From NCBI GenBank assembly GCA_905116865.2, contig CAJHNH020002691.1:192501-256500 (forward strand): a stretch of DNA of 64,000 bases, read 5' to 3'. Of this stretch, positions 21,372-31,500 are shown piece after piece; position 1 is the stretch's first letter, and the number at the start of each line of letters is the position of its first letter. Source of the stretch: Candidula unifasciata. Its lineage: Eukaryota > Mollusca > Gastropoda > Stylommatophora > Geomitridae. The translations under genes were made by a program, and so were the position numbers. The notes beneath the pieces are model-generated. The model was not told the origin of the DNA and did no database searches. It saw only the letters and a program-made list of their open reading frames with translations.

Positions 21372-22132
21372 CATCCCCTTGTGGGATGCGATTTTTAGTT
21401 ATTTTGAAGCCCCACCCTGGCTTTTTCCGGGGGCCATAAATATAGCTGGGTCTCAAATTTTGCTGAACGGCTGAACGGGGTTTCTGGGACCTCTCCACGG
21501 GTGATCCTCATCCGCATGGTGGCACCTTGTGTCACCTGCTGTTTATCGCTCTGTGTGATGTCCTGGTAGGGTAAACAGTCAGTCAGTCATAAGTCGTATT
21601 CTATTCCTCCATGTATTCTGACATGAAGTTCAGCCCAGCATTTTTGGCCTCTTATAATAATGTTCTTCCTAGTGTTTTCCTTGAATGTCTCAGACCGTTT
21701 ATTTCCCAGTTCAATGCTTGTTTTGTAATTCTTTGCTCATTTCATCCCTGAGTGTGCCCAGTATATCTCTACTTTCAATGTCATATGCAGGTGTTTGTCC
21801 AAATATTTCTCTGATCTCATCTCTTCTTGAATTCATCCCATTTTGTGTTCATGATTGATCTGACATTTATTTCAAAACGAATGTAATTGTAACTTTTGTT
21901 TCCTATCTTTGGTAAAACATAATTTCGTCATTCCGGTGTGGGATGCAATTTTTAGTTATTTTAAAGAATCACCCTGGCTTTTTCCGGGGGCCATAAATAT
22001 AGCTGGGTCTCAAATTTTGCTTAACGACTGAACGGGGTTTCTGTGACCTCTGCACGGGTGATCCTAATTCGCATGGTGGCACTTTGTGTCACCGGGTGTT
22101 TATCGCTTTGTCTAATATCCTGGTGGGGTACA
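21372..22132. repeat. Pair of ~195-bp direct repeats
   Basis: Blocks at 21372-21580 and 21938-22132 are about 90% identical in the same orientation. Both run from GTGGGATGC through CCCTGGCTTTTTCCGGGGGC and GCATGGTGGCAC to a TCCTGGT end. The 360 bp between them are different. No coding. They could be the two ends of an element or a local duplication. Confidence 0.75.
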
Positions 22133-22189
22133 ACTTACATACATATATTTGGTGGTTTTTAAACTTTTGCTCCAATATGATAGAACTGA

Positions 22190-22690
22190 AATAGCTTTAC
22201 AACTTTAGAATTGAAGATTCATTGTTTGGTCGTAAAGCTGCATAGATTGGAGCTCCATATTTTTTAAAAAATTTTATTATAAAGACGGTTGTTGCTATGC
22301 CAATGTGTATCGCTATTTCCTTCGCTGCAACTCCGTGATATTCAAACTCGCTACCCAGATGGGTGAAATAGTCAGTTACTTTTATTGGTTTGCTCTCTGG
22401 CATGTCATCTACGTGATCTGTTGTTGGTATCTTTATTATATTTTGTTTTCTCATAACTTATTTGTAGTCCTATTGTTGATGCTGTAGACGACAAATGGTC
22501 CGTTTTTCTTTTCATGTCTTTATAACTTTTATTTTATAAAAATTATATGATCAGCAAAATCCAGATCTTTCAGTTGTCTGTTCTCTACCAAATCAATGCC
22601 AGTCTTGCCTTTACAACATTTGTTAATTACCCAATCAACGGTTACTCCAAACAACAAGGGAGATAGAACGTAGCCGTCTTTCAGTAAGTC
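22190..22690 (-). mobile_element. LINE RT fragment with decayed catalytic box
   Basis: From 22690 down the minus strand reads LSPLLFGVTVDWVIN, then DLVENRQLKDLDFADHIIFI, where a FADD box reads FADH. In frame 22454-22197 there follow KPIKVTDYFTHLGSEFEYHG and a short tail. These blocks are the RT palm and the following segment of an RTE/Jockey-like element. The third catalytic position is lost and the frame is broken between blocks. Confidence 0.75.
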
Positions 22691-22797
22691 AACAACACTG
22701 AATTATTACTCAACCATCTGCAACAAAAATGTTACAAGTAGTATGCACAATAATACGGTCCATTTATGCATCATACACTCACAGATCAAACCACGTG

Positions 22798-22842
22798 CGT
22801 GACTGACTGACTGCATTACTGACTGAATAACTGACTGACTGA
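22798..22842. repeat. (TGAC)n short tandem repeat
   Basis: About eleven TGAC-like units with ATTAC and ATAAC variants. Confidence 0.85.
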
Positions 22843-22944
22843 CGTTTGGCAGCTACAGGAAGGGTTGACACTCTTAAGATTAAAAATCTGAATAACATGT
22901 AATGGAAAGTTGTGACAGTCAACCTACAGCAGCACTCTTTTGAC

Positions 22945-23200
22945 CAAAAAGCAATATAATATGGGAAGAGCACCCACACTTTTACAGACCAATCGGCACT
23001 AGGTGGATAATGTGGTCAGCATTACGCCGGCCGTCTTTACTTCCCCAGGGCATACATCCTTGTATCCATTTTAGGCTGCGTCTACTTGCGACGCCCCCTA
23101 CGTTGATAAAAATTCACGAAACCTGCAGTGGGTTTTGATCGCGGTACGTTGGAATTACGAGTCGGACTCGCAACGCATAAGCCACGGACGCCGCAACATC
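22945..23200 (-). mobile_element. SINE-A copy with tRNA-like head
   Basis: Read on the minus strand, a head with GTGGCTTATGCG (box A) and GATCAAAACCC (box B) leads into the conserved centre (ATGCTGACCACATTA, GCCGATTGGTCTGTAAA) and a decayed 3' tail. It differs from the 29200 and 56365 copies at many sites, so it is older. Confidence 0.8.
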
Positions 23201-23648
23201 ACATACTAGCGTTTCCTAAATATCAGTTCAGCTGCTAAATACAAATTAATAATTAATATTCATAACAATTAGGTATAATTACATGCTAATTGATACCGGC
23301 TTATGTCGAAATCCAAGCACTAGGTCGCAATGACACCGTCTTTATCCGAAAACATTTTCCGGAAATCAAGGAGCGCAGTTTTTGTGCTTGAAATATTATT
23401 TCATCGCTAACTTTGTCTCTTGTTGGTTTGTTTATTTTGAACTCTTTGGCTGTTTTACCAGCCTGTGTGTATCTCCTAGGTCCCTCTCACTATTTCTTAT
23501 TTTTACTCTGCTTTTGTTGTTCACTCTTCTGTTTATATCTTGGTTTTTCTATCTATCTGTATGTCACTATGACTGTTCCAGTAGTTCTATGACTCACCGT
23601 TGTCTCTCTCTCTTTTTCTCTCTTTCTGGCCTATCACTTTGTTCAGTG

Positions 23649-23651
<3 letters not shown>

Positions 23652-23721
<70 letters not shown>
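23652..23721. repeat. (CT)n microsatellite
   Basis: About 35 nearly perfect CT units. Confidence 0.97.
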
Positions 23722-23724
<3 letters not shown>

Positions 23725-24209
23725 CTGTTTTTCATTTTATGTCTGCTTAATTCTGTAACGTTCTCATAATATTTTCGCTTTATCAGTCTCTGAATCTATA
23801 TTCCACACTCTGTCTCTCACTCCGTCTGTCTTTGCCTCTTTTACGCTTAATCTTGTTGTCCTTTTATCGGTACCTTCTACCCATATAATATCATCTCTGC
23901 CTCTCATTCTAAATTCTTTTATATCCCTGAATACTCGGTTTCTTAGTGTCACACTGTCTTTCTATTCTCATTCTCACTCTTTCTCTCCTTTTTTTGTGAC
24001 AACGTATCTCTCAGTCTGACTGTCAGTGGTACTGTCACTTTCACAGTCTTAGCCCATCTGTCTCTCTGCTATATTACTCCCAGGAGCAGTGCACTAATGA
24101 CGGAATATTCTGTGAATTGTCTCAGAAGGAAAAGAGATGAGGAAAAGAACTGGCTACTAATCACAAATATTCTGACCTACCATATGTGAGGACCTCACGA
24201 TTTTACACG

Positions 24210-24440
24210 GGAAGCAGCAGTGGCTTAGTACCTAGGTGCTTGCCTACCAACCCGAATGCCTCAGATTCGAATTCGCACCAGACTCCACTTTTATAATTGT
24301 TTCAGAGCTCCATGGTCAGCCTGCATGACCACACGTAGCAGAAAATTTCCGGGGAGGTAAAGACGTCAGGCAGGATGTTGACGACATCACCAACTGAGTA
24401 CCGATTGGTCTTTACAAACATAAACCTGGCACTGTATGCT
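24210..24440 (+). mobile_element. tRNA-derived SINE with SINE-B-like centre
   Basis: Box A (CAGTGGCTTAGTACC) and box B (AGATTCGAATTCGCA) lie at 24217-24280. They are followed by a diverged centre (AGGTAAAGACGTCAGG, GATGTTGACGACATCACC, CCGATTGGTCTTTACAAA). The head differs from that of the SINE-B copy at 28290, so one centre is joined to different heads. Confidence 0.7.
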
Positions 24441-24469
24441 GGATGCTAGTGTACATGTCACAAAGGACC

Positions 24470-24690
24470 ACAAACACCTGAACACATTATACAGGTATGC
24501 CCACTATACTTAACACCTGCGAGGAGAAACGCTGTCTTAAGAGCAAAGTGAACAGAGCAAGCTATATGGAACCATAGAGGACCTGAAACTGACATGCGAG
24601 TTCTTAGAGACAACCCACCTGAGAATCTGATCTCAGCACGCAAAACTCAACGCCTGGAGGAAGAAGATAATTTGGAGGCTGCACTTAAGT
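24470..24690 (+). mobile_element. LINE C-terminal fragment (Jockey-like)
   Basis: The translation includes TPEHIIQVCPLYLTPARR, the His-Cys-Pro segment typical of the tail of Jockey/I-like elements, and then NPPENLISARKTQRLEEE. One stop lies between the blocks. A T run follows at 24693. Confidence 0.55.
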
Positions 24691-24692
24691 CG

Positions 24693-24880
24693 TTTTTTTT
24701 TTTTGAGGGGGGGGGGGGGGGGGGGTTTACAGGTCGACATAGCCTTGAGTTGGTACCAGGAGCAGTCTTAGGAAATAAAGGCGGCTGTGATGCTGACCAC
24801 ATTCTCCACCAAACTACCTAATGGTCTACGGAACTTAAGTTTAGCCATAAATGCCAAATATGCCTAAAGGCGCGGACAAG
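24693..24880 (+). mobile_element. SINE-B fragment after a T/G homopolymer junction
   Basis: A T run and an ~18-base G run (24693-24725) are followed by the SINE-B centre (GGTCGACATAGCC, AATAAAGGCGGCTGTGATGC, TGACCACATTC) and the 3' hairpin ATGCCTAAAGGCG. No tRNA-like head. Confidence 0.75.
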
Positions 24881-25224
24881 CGTCTTTAACTTTCCTGTTT
24901 TATTTTTTCAGACTTTTCCTCTTCTGTTTTTTCCCCCGTTTCTTCTCTTCCCCTTCTTTCTTGTTTTTATGTTTCTTCCATTATCTCACTAAATTTTTTT
25001 TTGCCGCTTTTCTATTTTGTTGTTCGACATAGACTTACACAAGTTTACCTCTTCTGACATTTTTTTCTACCCCGAATTTCTTCTCATTTCCCCTTCATTT
25101 CTGGCTATTCTCCGTATTTTCTTCTCTCGCTATGTGTTCCACTCATCCATTATCTCTGTCTTAAATAATATTAGCTTCTCTATTGCCGCTTTTCTATTTA
25201 GAACGTTGGATTTCAGGACCATTG

Positions 25225-25420
25225 TTGCGACTGCGTGTGGAGCGGCTGGCCGACCGGTTACAACGTCGGAGACCCGGGTTCGACTCCCGGTAAGGTGATG
25301 GAGCATTTCTGTCGGTGGCAAAGTTGAACATCCTAACCTGTACAGTCCGTGGCGACAGCACTAGCTATGCATCCCTAAATCCTCAGGCTTATGTTCTGCT
25401 GTCTACACCGCCCTAAAAAA
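25225..25420 (+). mobile_element. tRNA-derived SINE with strong box B
   Basis: GTGGAGCGGCTGGCC (box A-like) and CCGGGTTCGACTCCCGG, a near-perfect T-arm with box B, lie at 25232-25293. A ~130-bp body (GTGGCAAAGTTGAACATCC onward) lacks the SINE-A/B centre. Only the T-arm folds well, so this is a SINE head, not a tRNA gene. Confidence 0.65.
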
Positions 25421-25534
25421 TGGTACATACAGACAGTAGTAACAGTTGCCACAGCATGCAAATAACGTGACTTGTGTGTATCCAGAAACTAAGCGTTTAG
25501 CCAATAATTTTCTTCTCTATCTCTTTATCTTCCT

Positions 25535-25860
25535 TATCTTCACCACCCCTCCTTGCCTCCATGCAGAATGGTTTATGGCAGGTGCTCTCACAAACTCACT
25601 TCAATGCCTCTATCAGTTATGCTCTCACAAACCCACTTCAATGCCTGTATCAGTTATGCTCTGCTCGCACACATTTATTTCCTAGTAGAGGTAATTTTAT
25701 ACACATTCTAGCCATTCGCAATTCCCTACAGAGGTTGTTCAAAGTGACTCTGCCATCCTCCATCCTTTAAGGATATCTTAGCCATCTGTGCTTTCGAAGA
25801 CAGCATCGAGAAAACTGTTGTGATACCTGCTTTTCACAGCTTCTCAGTGTTTTAATCGTG
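25535..25860 (-). mobile_element. LINE 3' fragment with internal 37-bp duplication
   Basis: The minus strand retains RWLRYP, MEDGRVTLNNLCRELRMARM and ESTCHKPFCMEARRG, placing it in the same family as 2590-3390. Two adjacent copies of a ~37-bp block containing CACTTCAATGCCT and ATCAGTTATGCTC (about 25587-25660) show a local tandem duplication. Confidence 0.6.
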
Positions 25861-25872
25861 TGATCTTGTTTG

Positions 25873-25874
<2 letters not shown>

Positions 25875-25950
<76 letters not shown>

Positions 25951-25955
25951 TATAT
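25875..25955. repeat. (TA)n microsatellite
   Basis: About 40 TA units with one AATATA phase change near 25942. Confidence 0.97.
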
Positions 25956-25959
25956 ACCG

Positions 25960-26060
25960 TTGCGTATACTTTACAGAACTTTGCAGAACCAACCCCAGCT
26001 TTTGGGGGAGCGGGGGGGGGGAGTTGTGATATATTTTATAGGCAAACGCTGGCTGCTGAA
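25960..26060 (-). mobile_element. SINE-C 3' fragment
   Basis: ACTTTGCAGAACCAACCCC matches the SINE-C tail. The following TGTTGTGTGG-type segment is degraded and replaced in part by a G run. It abuts the TA microsatellite. Confidence 0.55.
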
Positions 26061-26130
26061 GATGGGGACGGAGCGCTAATGGGAATGCCCCGAGTGCTGT
26101 GATGTCGGTTCTTGAATTAAATCAAATCAA
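26045..26130 (+). mobile_element. Terminal piece of RNase H-type LINE
   Basis: CTGCTGAAGATGGGGACGG, then TGGGAATGCCCCGAGTGCTG and TGATGTCGGTTC match the 3' ends at 12830, 37255, 55020 and 60200. Only ~85 bp remain. Confidence 0.6.
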
Positions 26131-26525
26131 TCAATCTGAGGAAAAGCATTGTGCCAAAAGTATAGTCAAGGAAAGAAATGATTGTTTCACACAGTCAGCT
26201 TCTTTTGGCATTAAAAATATTACAAACAAATGTTTTGCAAATAACCGCCCTGTTCACAATTTGTCAACAACATCGACATCATCGGTGTCTTTAGTGACAC
26301 ATCTTCATAATCACTAACACTAACACCGCCATTACTATCATCACCAATACCATAATTTTCATCATCATCAAGTGATTTCCAATTGTTTCGTCCCCTAAAT
26401 GGACATTTATTTAGTTACAAAAGTATGCATTTATTATAATACAGTCACGTGCTCTTATTCAGGAAAACGGTAGAAACCCTCTAAGTCCTATGTATTCCTG
26501 GGTGAATTCTTGGGACTTGATTTCC

Positions 26526-27312
26526 AGCGGAATCATCTGAACTTTGGCTTGCAATCTTTCCCGTGAAATCAACTGAACTTTGTCTTGCAATCTTTCCTGT
26601 GAAATCATTTTAACTTTAGCTTACGATCTTTCCCGTGAAATCATCTGAACTTTGGCTTACGATCTTTCCCGTGAAATTATCTTAACTTTAGCTTACGATC
26701 TTTCCCGTAAAATCATTTTAACTTTAGCTTACGATCTTTCCCGGGAAATCATCGCAACTTTGGCTTACGATCTCTCCCGTGAAATCATCTGAACTTTGGC
26801 TTGCAATCTTTCCCGTGAAATAATCTGAACTTTAGCTTACGATCTTTCCAGTGAAATTATCTTAACTTTAGCTTACGATCTTTCCCGTAAAATCATTTTA
26901 AATTTGGCTTACGATCTTTCCCGGGAAATCATCTCAACTTTGGCTTACGATCTTTCCCGTGAAATCATCTGAACTTTGGCTTGCTATCTTTCCCGTGAAA
27001 TAATCTTAACTTTAGCTTACGATCTTTTCCGTGAAATCATCTTAACTTTGGCTTACGATCTTTAACGTTAAATCTTCTTAACTTTCGCTTACGATCTTTC
27101 CCATGAAATCATCTTAACTTTGGCTTACGATCTTTCCCGTGAAATCATCTTAACTTTGGCTTACGATCTTTCCCGCGAAATTATCTTAAATTTAGCTTAC
27201 GATCTTTCCCGTAAAATATTTTAAATTTGGCTTACGATCTTTCCCGTGAAATTCGTCTTAACTTTGGCTTACGATCTTTACCGTGAAATCATCTTAACTT
27301 TGGCTTACGAAC
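26526..27312. repeat. 36-bp minisatellite, ~22 copies
   Basis: The unit is close to TTTGGCTTACGATCTTTCCC followed by GTGAAATCATCTTAAC, with an exact 36-bp period over most of the array. Units differ at a few recurrent positions (GGCTTGCAATC versus AGCTTACGATC; TCTGAAC versus TTTTAAC). The variants recur in blocks, which suggests expansion by multi-unit duplication. Confidence 0.95.
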
Positions 27313-27734
27313 ATCTTGAGGAAAAACAAATCATGCTATGGCTTATTTTTTAACTGAGGTCTCATTTTCCAATGAACATGTGAAATGCCTCTTTGGAACT
27401 ATAAAGTGAAAGTATACTACAAATAAACTTCTGATAGCTTCAGAGCTCGTAGAGGATGGAGTCCTGTGTAGCATAGTCTCCTGGAGATGGTACCATGGTA
27501 TTAAGTCAGAAGGAAGGTTTCCTAATCAGCCTGAGTCCTAGAGATCCAAGCCCTTTGGAGGGTTTACATGACATGTATGGCAATACATCGGACCTTAGAG
27601 TTGAAATCCACTCTTCCAGACGATGCAATAATATGTTATGCAAAGACTCGATTAATTAAACCAGTCTGTTATTATTTATTATTTCAACCAACCAACAATC
27701 AGTTATCTAAAAAAAAAAAAACACAGAATTAACC

Positions 27735-28030
27735 TCGAAGATAGCTAACCAACAAACAAGCAACTAACTGACCAGTCAGCCGAACAACCAACTAACTAAA
27801 CAGCCGTCTAGCCAACCAACCAACAACCAATCAACCAACCAACAACCAATCAACGAAACAACTAACTAATGAACCAGCTAACCAAGCAGCCACAACCCAA
27901 TCAATCAACTAACCAGCAAACTAGCTAACCAACCAACAACCAGTCAACAAAGCAACTAACTAACCACCCAGCAAGCGATCCAAAAGTCAACAAAACAATA
28001 AATTAATTATTTAACTAGTCTACAAACAGA
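27735..28030. repeat. Degenerate (AACC)n/(ACCA)n array
   Basis: About 300 bp built from CCAACCAACCAA, CAACTAACTAA and AACCAATCAA blocks. Strong loss of pyrimidine/purine balance, no coding. Confidence 0.85.
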
Positions 28031-28067
28031 CAACCATTCCGCTGAACAATCCACTAATCCAGGATTT

Positions 28068-28145
28068 TTGGCGAAGTGGTCAAGTCGTTTGCCTATTGAG
28101 TTCGAACACGGCTCCGTCGTTCGGTTCAGGAATGCAATTTTTAAG
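28068..28145 (+). mobile_element. Possible tRNA-like SINE head
   Basis: TGGCGAAGTGGTCAAGTCG matches box A well. The box B region (GAGTTCGAACACG) is weaker. The body that follows (28130-28290) is unlike the other SINEs. Confidence 0.4.
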
Positions 28146-28289
28146 GAGATTCATAAGGACTGTCGCTCGAGCTACGGAGTTCGTACTTTTTTGTGACCAT
28201 CTCGTCAGGCGGCTAGCCGTTCTGCGAAGAGAAACCGAACTATATTGGATAAAACCCAGCGTAATTAAATATATCCTATCGCCATTAAA

Positions 28290-28562
28290 GGAAAGTAAAG
28301 GACCTTTCCCAAGCCTATAGACGTACTGGACATATAGGGGGCTAGACTTATATTTTGTAGACCAATCGGCACTTGGTGCGTGATGTGATCATCATCACGC
28401 CGGCTGCCTTCACTTCCCAGGATTGCACCTGGTACCCATTCAAGGCTGGGAGACCTGGGAGCTATGGTCATTTATGAAAAAAGGTCCGGCTCCGTCAGGA
28501 CCTGAACCCACAACCTTCCGATCCGCAGGCCAGCGTCTAACCCCTATACCACGGCGACTCCC
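28290..28562 (-). mobile_element. SINE-B, near full length, minus
   Basis: Read on the minus strand from 28562: GGGAGTCGCCGTGGTATAGG (box A) and GGGTTCAGGTCCTGAC (box B), then the centre (CTCCCAGCCTTGAATGGG, GATGATGATCACATCACGC, GCCGATTGGTCTACAAAATA) and the 3' tail (CCCCTATATGTCC, then CTATAGGCTTGG). It is the best reference for SINE-B in this window. Confidence 0.85.
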
Positions 28563-29199
28563 TACCACAATTAACCTTTAGCGTTAACACACAGGCGCTC
28601 ACACAGACATGAAAAAAAAAAAAAAATAGCATTGAAAATATCTCATAAAATTACACGCAAATATGGACGATCAGAAGATTAGAAAATAATAGTTCTCAGG
28701 AGACCCCAATATTACAGGCTGTCGGTGAGTCTTGACAGAAGACGCCATTTTCCTCTCTTTTCTGTTCAGCCGCTGAAAGTTCCAACAAAAATATCCTCAG
28801 TTCCAAATATGTCAAAATTGTGCCCGTTTCCGGAAAGCGGAACTAAATGGCAGGATAGCAACGACGTCTAATGAAGGTCTTTGTAGAAAGGAAATTAAAA
28901 GCATGCTGTATCAACAGATATTGTTGACAATGATGAGAAAAGATATCAACGAAGGGAAGAGATGCCTGGCAAAACAGAACAGAAATTGGGTATAATTATA
29001 AAGAGCTGCTTAAATGCTTTTGATGAACATGATAAAAAAAAAAAAAAAAGGAGTTAGCTTAGCAGCTTAGATGAAATGTAAGAGGTGAAAGATTACAGGA
29101 GTTAAAATATTGGGAAAGGGTAAGGAATGTGAGTAAATATGTATAAGTTTAGGTTGACATTTAACGACATGAAGAGTTCTGGTTGTGCAGTGATTGCAG

Positions 29200-29486
29200 T
29201 AAAAAAAAAAAAAAAAAAAATTAACATCCCTTTTCACGCCTTTCGGCGCATCGGGCATATGGGCAGAGCGTCCCATATTTTTACAGACCATCAGCACTCG
29301 GTGGGTAATGTGGTCAGCATTACGCCGGCTGTCTTTACTTTCCCAGGCCCATCCTGGTACCCATTTTAGGCTGGGTCGACCTGCGACGTCCCATACCACG
29401 ACAAAAATCCACGCAGCCTGCAGTGGGTTTCGATCGCGGTATGCTGGCTTACGAGTCGGACTCGCAACGCCTTAGCCACGGACGCC
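29200..29486 (-). mobile_element. SINE-A, full length, with perfect target duplication
   Basis: The element lies between perfect 13-bp copies of GCAGTGATTGCAG (29187-29199 and 29487-29499). On the minus strand it runs from the head (GCGTCCGTGGCTAAGGCG box A, GATCGAAACCC box B) through the conserved centre to a 3' hairpin (GCGCC-GAAA-GGCGT) and a ~20-base A tail. Perfect duplications and a clean A tail make it one of the youngest insertions here. Confidence 0.95.
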
Positions 29487-29514
29487 GCAGTGATTGCAGA
29501 GGATGACTATATTA

Positions 29515-30165
29515 TCTGGAGCTGAAAACAGGACATCTTACTATTGTCTTGATCTGAAAACAGGACATCCTACTAATGTTCTGAGTTGAAAACGGGACAA
29601 CATACTAATGTTCTGAGTTGAAAACGGGACATCCTACTAATGTTCTGAGTTGAAAACGGGACATCCTACTATTGTCTGGAGCTGACAAATAGTAGAGATT
29701 CAACGGATCAACATCATGGCACACGGGTGTAACCCATTAGTGTTCCGTTCTACTTCTAACTCAAGCCTGAGTTTGAATCAACTCATCGCAGTGCACGAAC
29801 TCCGTTGCACCGGCGAGGATCCTGAAATACGTTGGGTAGATTTTCAACTCCAAATTTAGCCCGGGCAGCGGGTTACTCATTTCGATTTCTAACTGCCAAG
29901 GGATTTTTTAGTGCGCAGCAATACACACGGGCGTCCGATCTCACTACCCATAGACCAGAGAACATTTTTGAAAGTCCACGGGAAAAAATCCCAGCCTTTA
30001 CAGGGGCTTGAACCCAGGACCCCAGGCACTCGCGGGGGACACCATTCCTCAATGAGACCAATCACGCAGGCCGCTGTCTTGAGCTCAGAGTAGGACAGTA
30101 TGGTATTGCCTTGAGCTAAAAATGGAACATAATACTAATGTTTTGAGTTAAAAACGGGATATCCG
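29515..30165. repeat. ~32-bp minisatellite interrupted by a SINE
   Basis: Units of the form GAGTTGAAAACGGGACATCC plus TACTAATGTTCT recur five to six times at 29515-29700 and again, more diverged, at 30072-30165. The intervening 29700-30072 is a different sequence with a tRNA-like head. Confidence 0.85.
29700..30085 (-). mobile_element. SINE-F, tRNA-derived, inside minisatellite
   Basis: The minus strand from about 30080 reads GCGTGATTGGTCTCATTG (box A) and CCTGGGTTCAAGCCCCTG (box B), then a ~300-bp body without the SINE-A/B centre. It sits inside the 32-bp array. Flanking duplications cannot be told apart from array units. Confidence 0.65.
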
Positions 30166-30189
30166 AAGCAAGGCAGTTTACTCATCCTG

Positions 30190-30780
30190 CTTTGTTTCTT
30201 CCTTCCACCTCCCCCTCCCCCCCACCCCCCCCCCCCCAACTCAGTATTTAATATATAATTTATTACCATTATGTGACTATTTGAGCCACCATTTAAATTC
30301 CTTCTGTGGATCTTCACTGAGACTGCAGGTGCGGGTTTATTTGGGGGAGGGGGGGGGGGGGCTGGCTAATTTTAACCATTACCCCAGTCACCACTACGTT
30401 AAACTATATAATACTGTTAGTATATAACCGATCCATATGGGATTTAACTACTCGCTCGACATTAGTATTAAATCCCGAGCACTGTCACCCAAAAAATAAA
30501 CGAAACAATATGCTCATCCAGTCAACAAATGCCTGCAGAAGTCGTATGTGTTGGCCGAATGACGCAAATATCGCACCCATGCTGTAAACTGCCACAGCAA
30601 AATTATATTTTCGGATAAACAAAGGAAAAAAAAATATGATCTTTAAACCGCATTGAAAAAAAACAAATGCTACAATGAAAATTTCTATCAACAGATTTCA
30701 GGCATTAAAAGTATCCCACACAATGAAATATATTGCGGTCTACAGATATAACTACGTGGGGTGGAAAAAGGGGGGGGGGG
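30190..30780. other. Spacer with several C and G homopolymer runs
   Basis: C runs at 30205-30237 and G runs at 30343-30361 and 30770-30790 punctuate AT-rich sequence. No gene or recognised repeat. Confidence 0.5.
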
Positions 30781-30968
30781 GGGGCGGGGTAACCAAAGGA
30801 CCGCTGAGGCATACCTGAAAACAGGACAGTCGGAAATACTCATCCTATCACACTAGATCACTAGTCCCACATAAAAAAAAAAAAAGAGACCAATCAAGGG
30901 TTGATGTTGTCAACACGACACTTTGCACTTTTACTTCTCTGTTATTCGTAGTACTCATTTTAGGCTGC

Positions 30969-31092
30969 GCTTCTTCTTCTTTTTCTTCTTCTTCTTCTTC
31001 TTCTTCTTCTTCTTCTTCTTCTTCTTCTTCTTCTTCTTCTTCTTCTTCTTCTTCTTCTTCTTCTTCTTCTTCTTCTTCTTCTTCTTCTTCTT
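30969..31092. repeat. (CTT)n microsatellite
   Basis: About 40 units, nearly pure. The complementary strand is (GAA)n, so it is inverted relative to the GAA tracts at 4.3 and 16.3 kb. Confidence 0.97.
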
Positions 31093-31235
31093 TTGTCGTC
31101 TCACTGATACCAGGCTGAAGCCCTGTGTCGTGGTTTTGTCGTCTCCCTGATACCAGTTTAAAGAAAAGAGTCGTGGTTTTGTCGTCTCCCTGATACCAGG
31201 TTGTAACCCATCGTCGTAGTTTTCTGTATTTGTCT
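31093..31235. repeat. ~48-bp tandem repeat, 3 copies
   Basis: TTGTCGTCTC[AC]CTGATACCAG is repeated three times at about 48-bp spacing, with GTCGTGGTTT between. It directly follows the CTT tract. Confidence 0.8.
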
Positions 31236-31470
31236 TGCGCTTCTCATGTGTCTTGTGTGATGGTTTGGTAATCTTTTTTTGCAGGTTTCAGTTACACAAT
31301 TCATCCATATCTTTCTTGGTCTTCCTCTCGTCTTCCTTCAAGATGTTCCACTGTAAAAAGTCTCATATGCAGTCTGGTCTAGCTCAATTCCAACTAGATG
31401 GCAGAAGCATTTCATTCTTTGTCTGTCACTATAATTCAGACACGGTTTCGTTCCAACTTTCTCTATAATG
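31235..31470 (-). mobile_element. LINE 3' end fragment
   Basis: The minus strand reads RQRMKCFCHLVGIELDQTAY, then ETFYSGTS, RKTRGRPRKIWMNCVTETC and KKRLPNHHT. This is a typical GRPR-containing LINE tail. One stop interrupts it. Confidence 0.7.
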
Positions 31471-31500
31471 TTGGTATTCCTAACCCTGAATCGTCTAGGT

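Noticed and set aside
25232..25300. Possible tRNA gene (strong T-arm, box B)
   Set aside because: No acceptor stem or anticodon arm folds, and a SINE-like body follows. The other tRNA-like heads were rejected as tRNA genes for the same reason.
26526..27312. CRISPR-like array
   Set aside because: There are no unique spacers: the 36-bp unit is directly tandem, and the genome is eukaryotic by its LINEs and SINEs.
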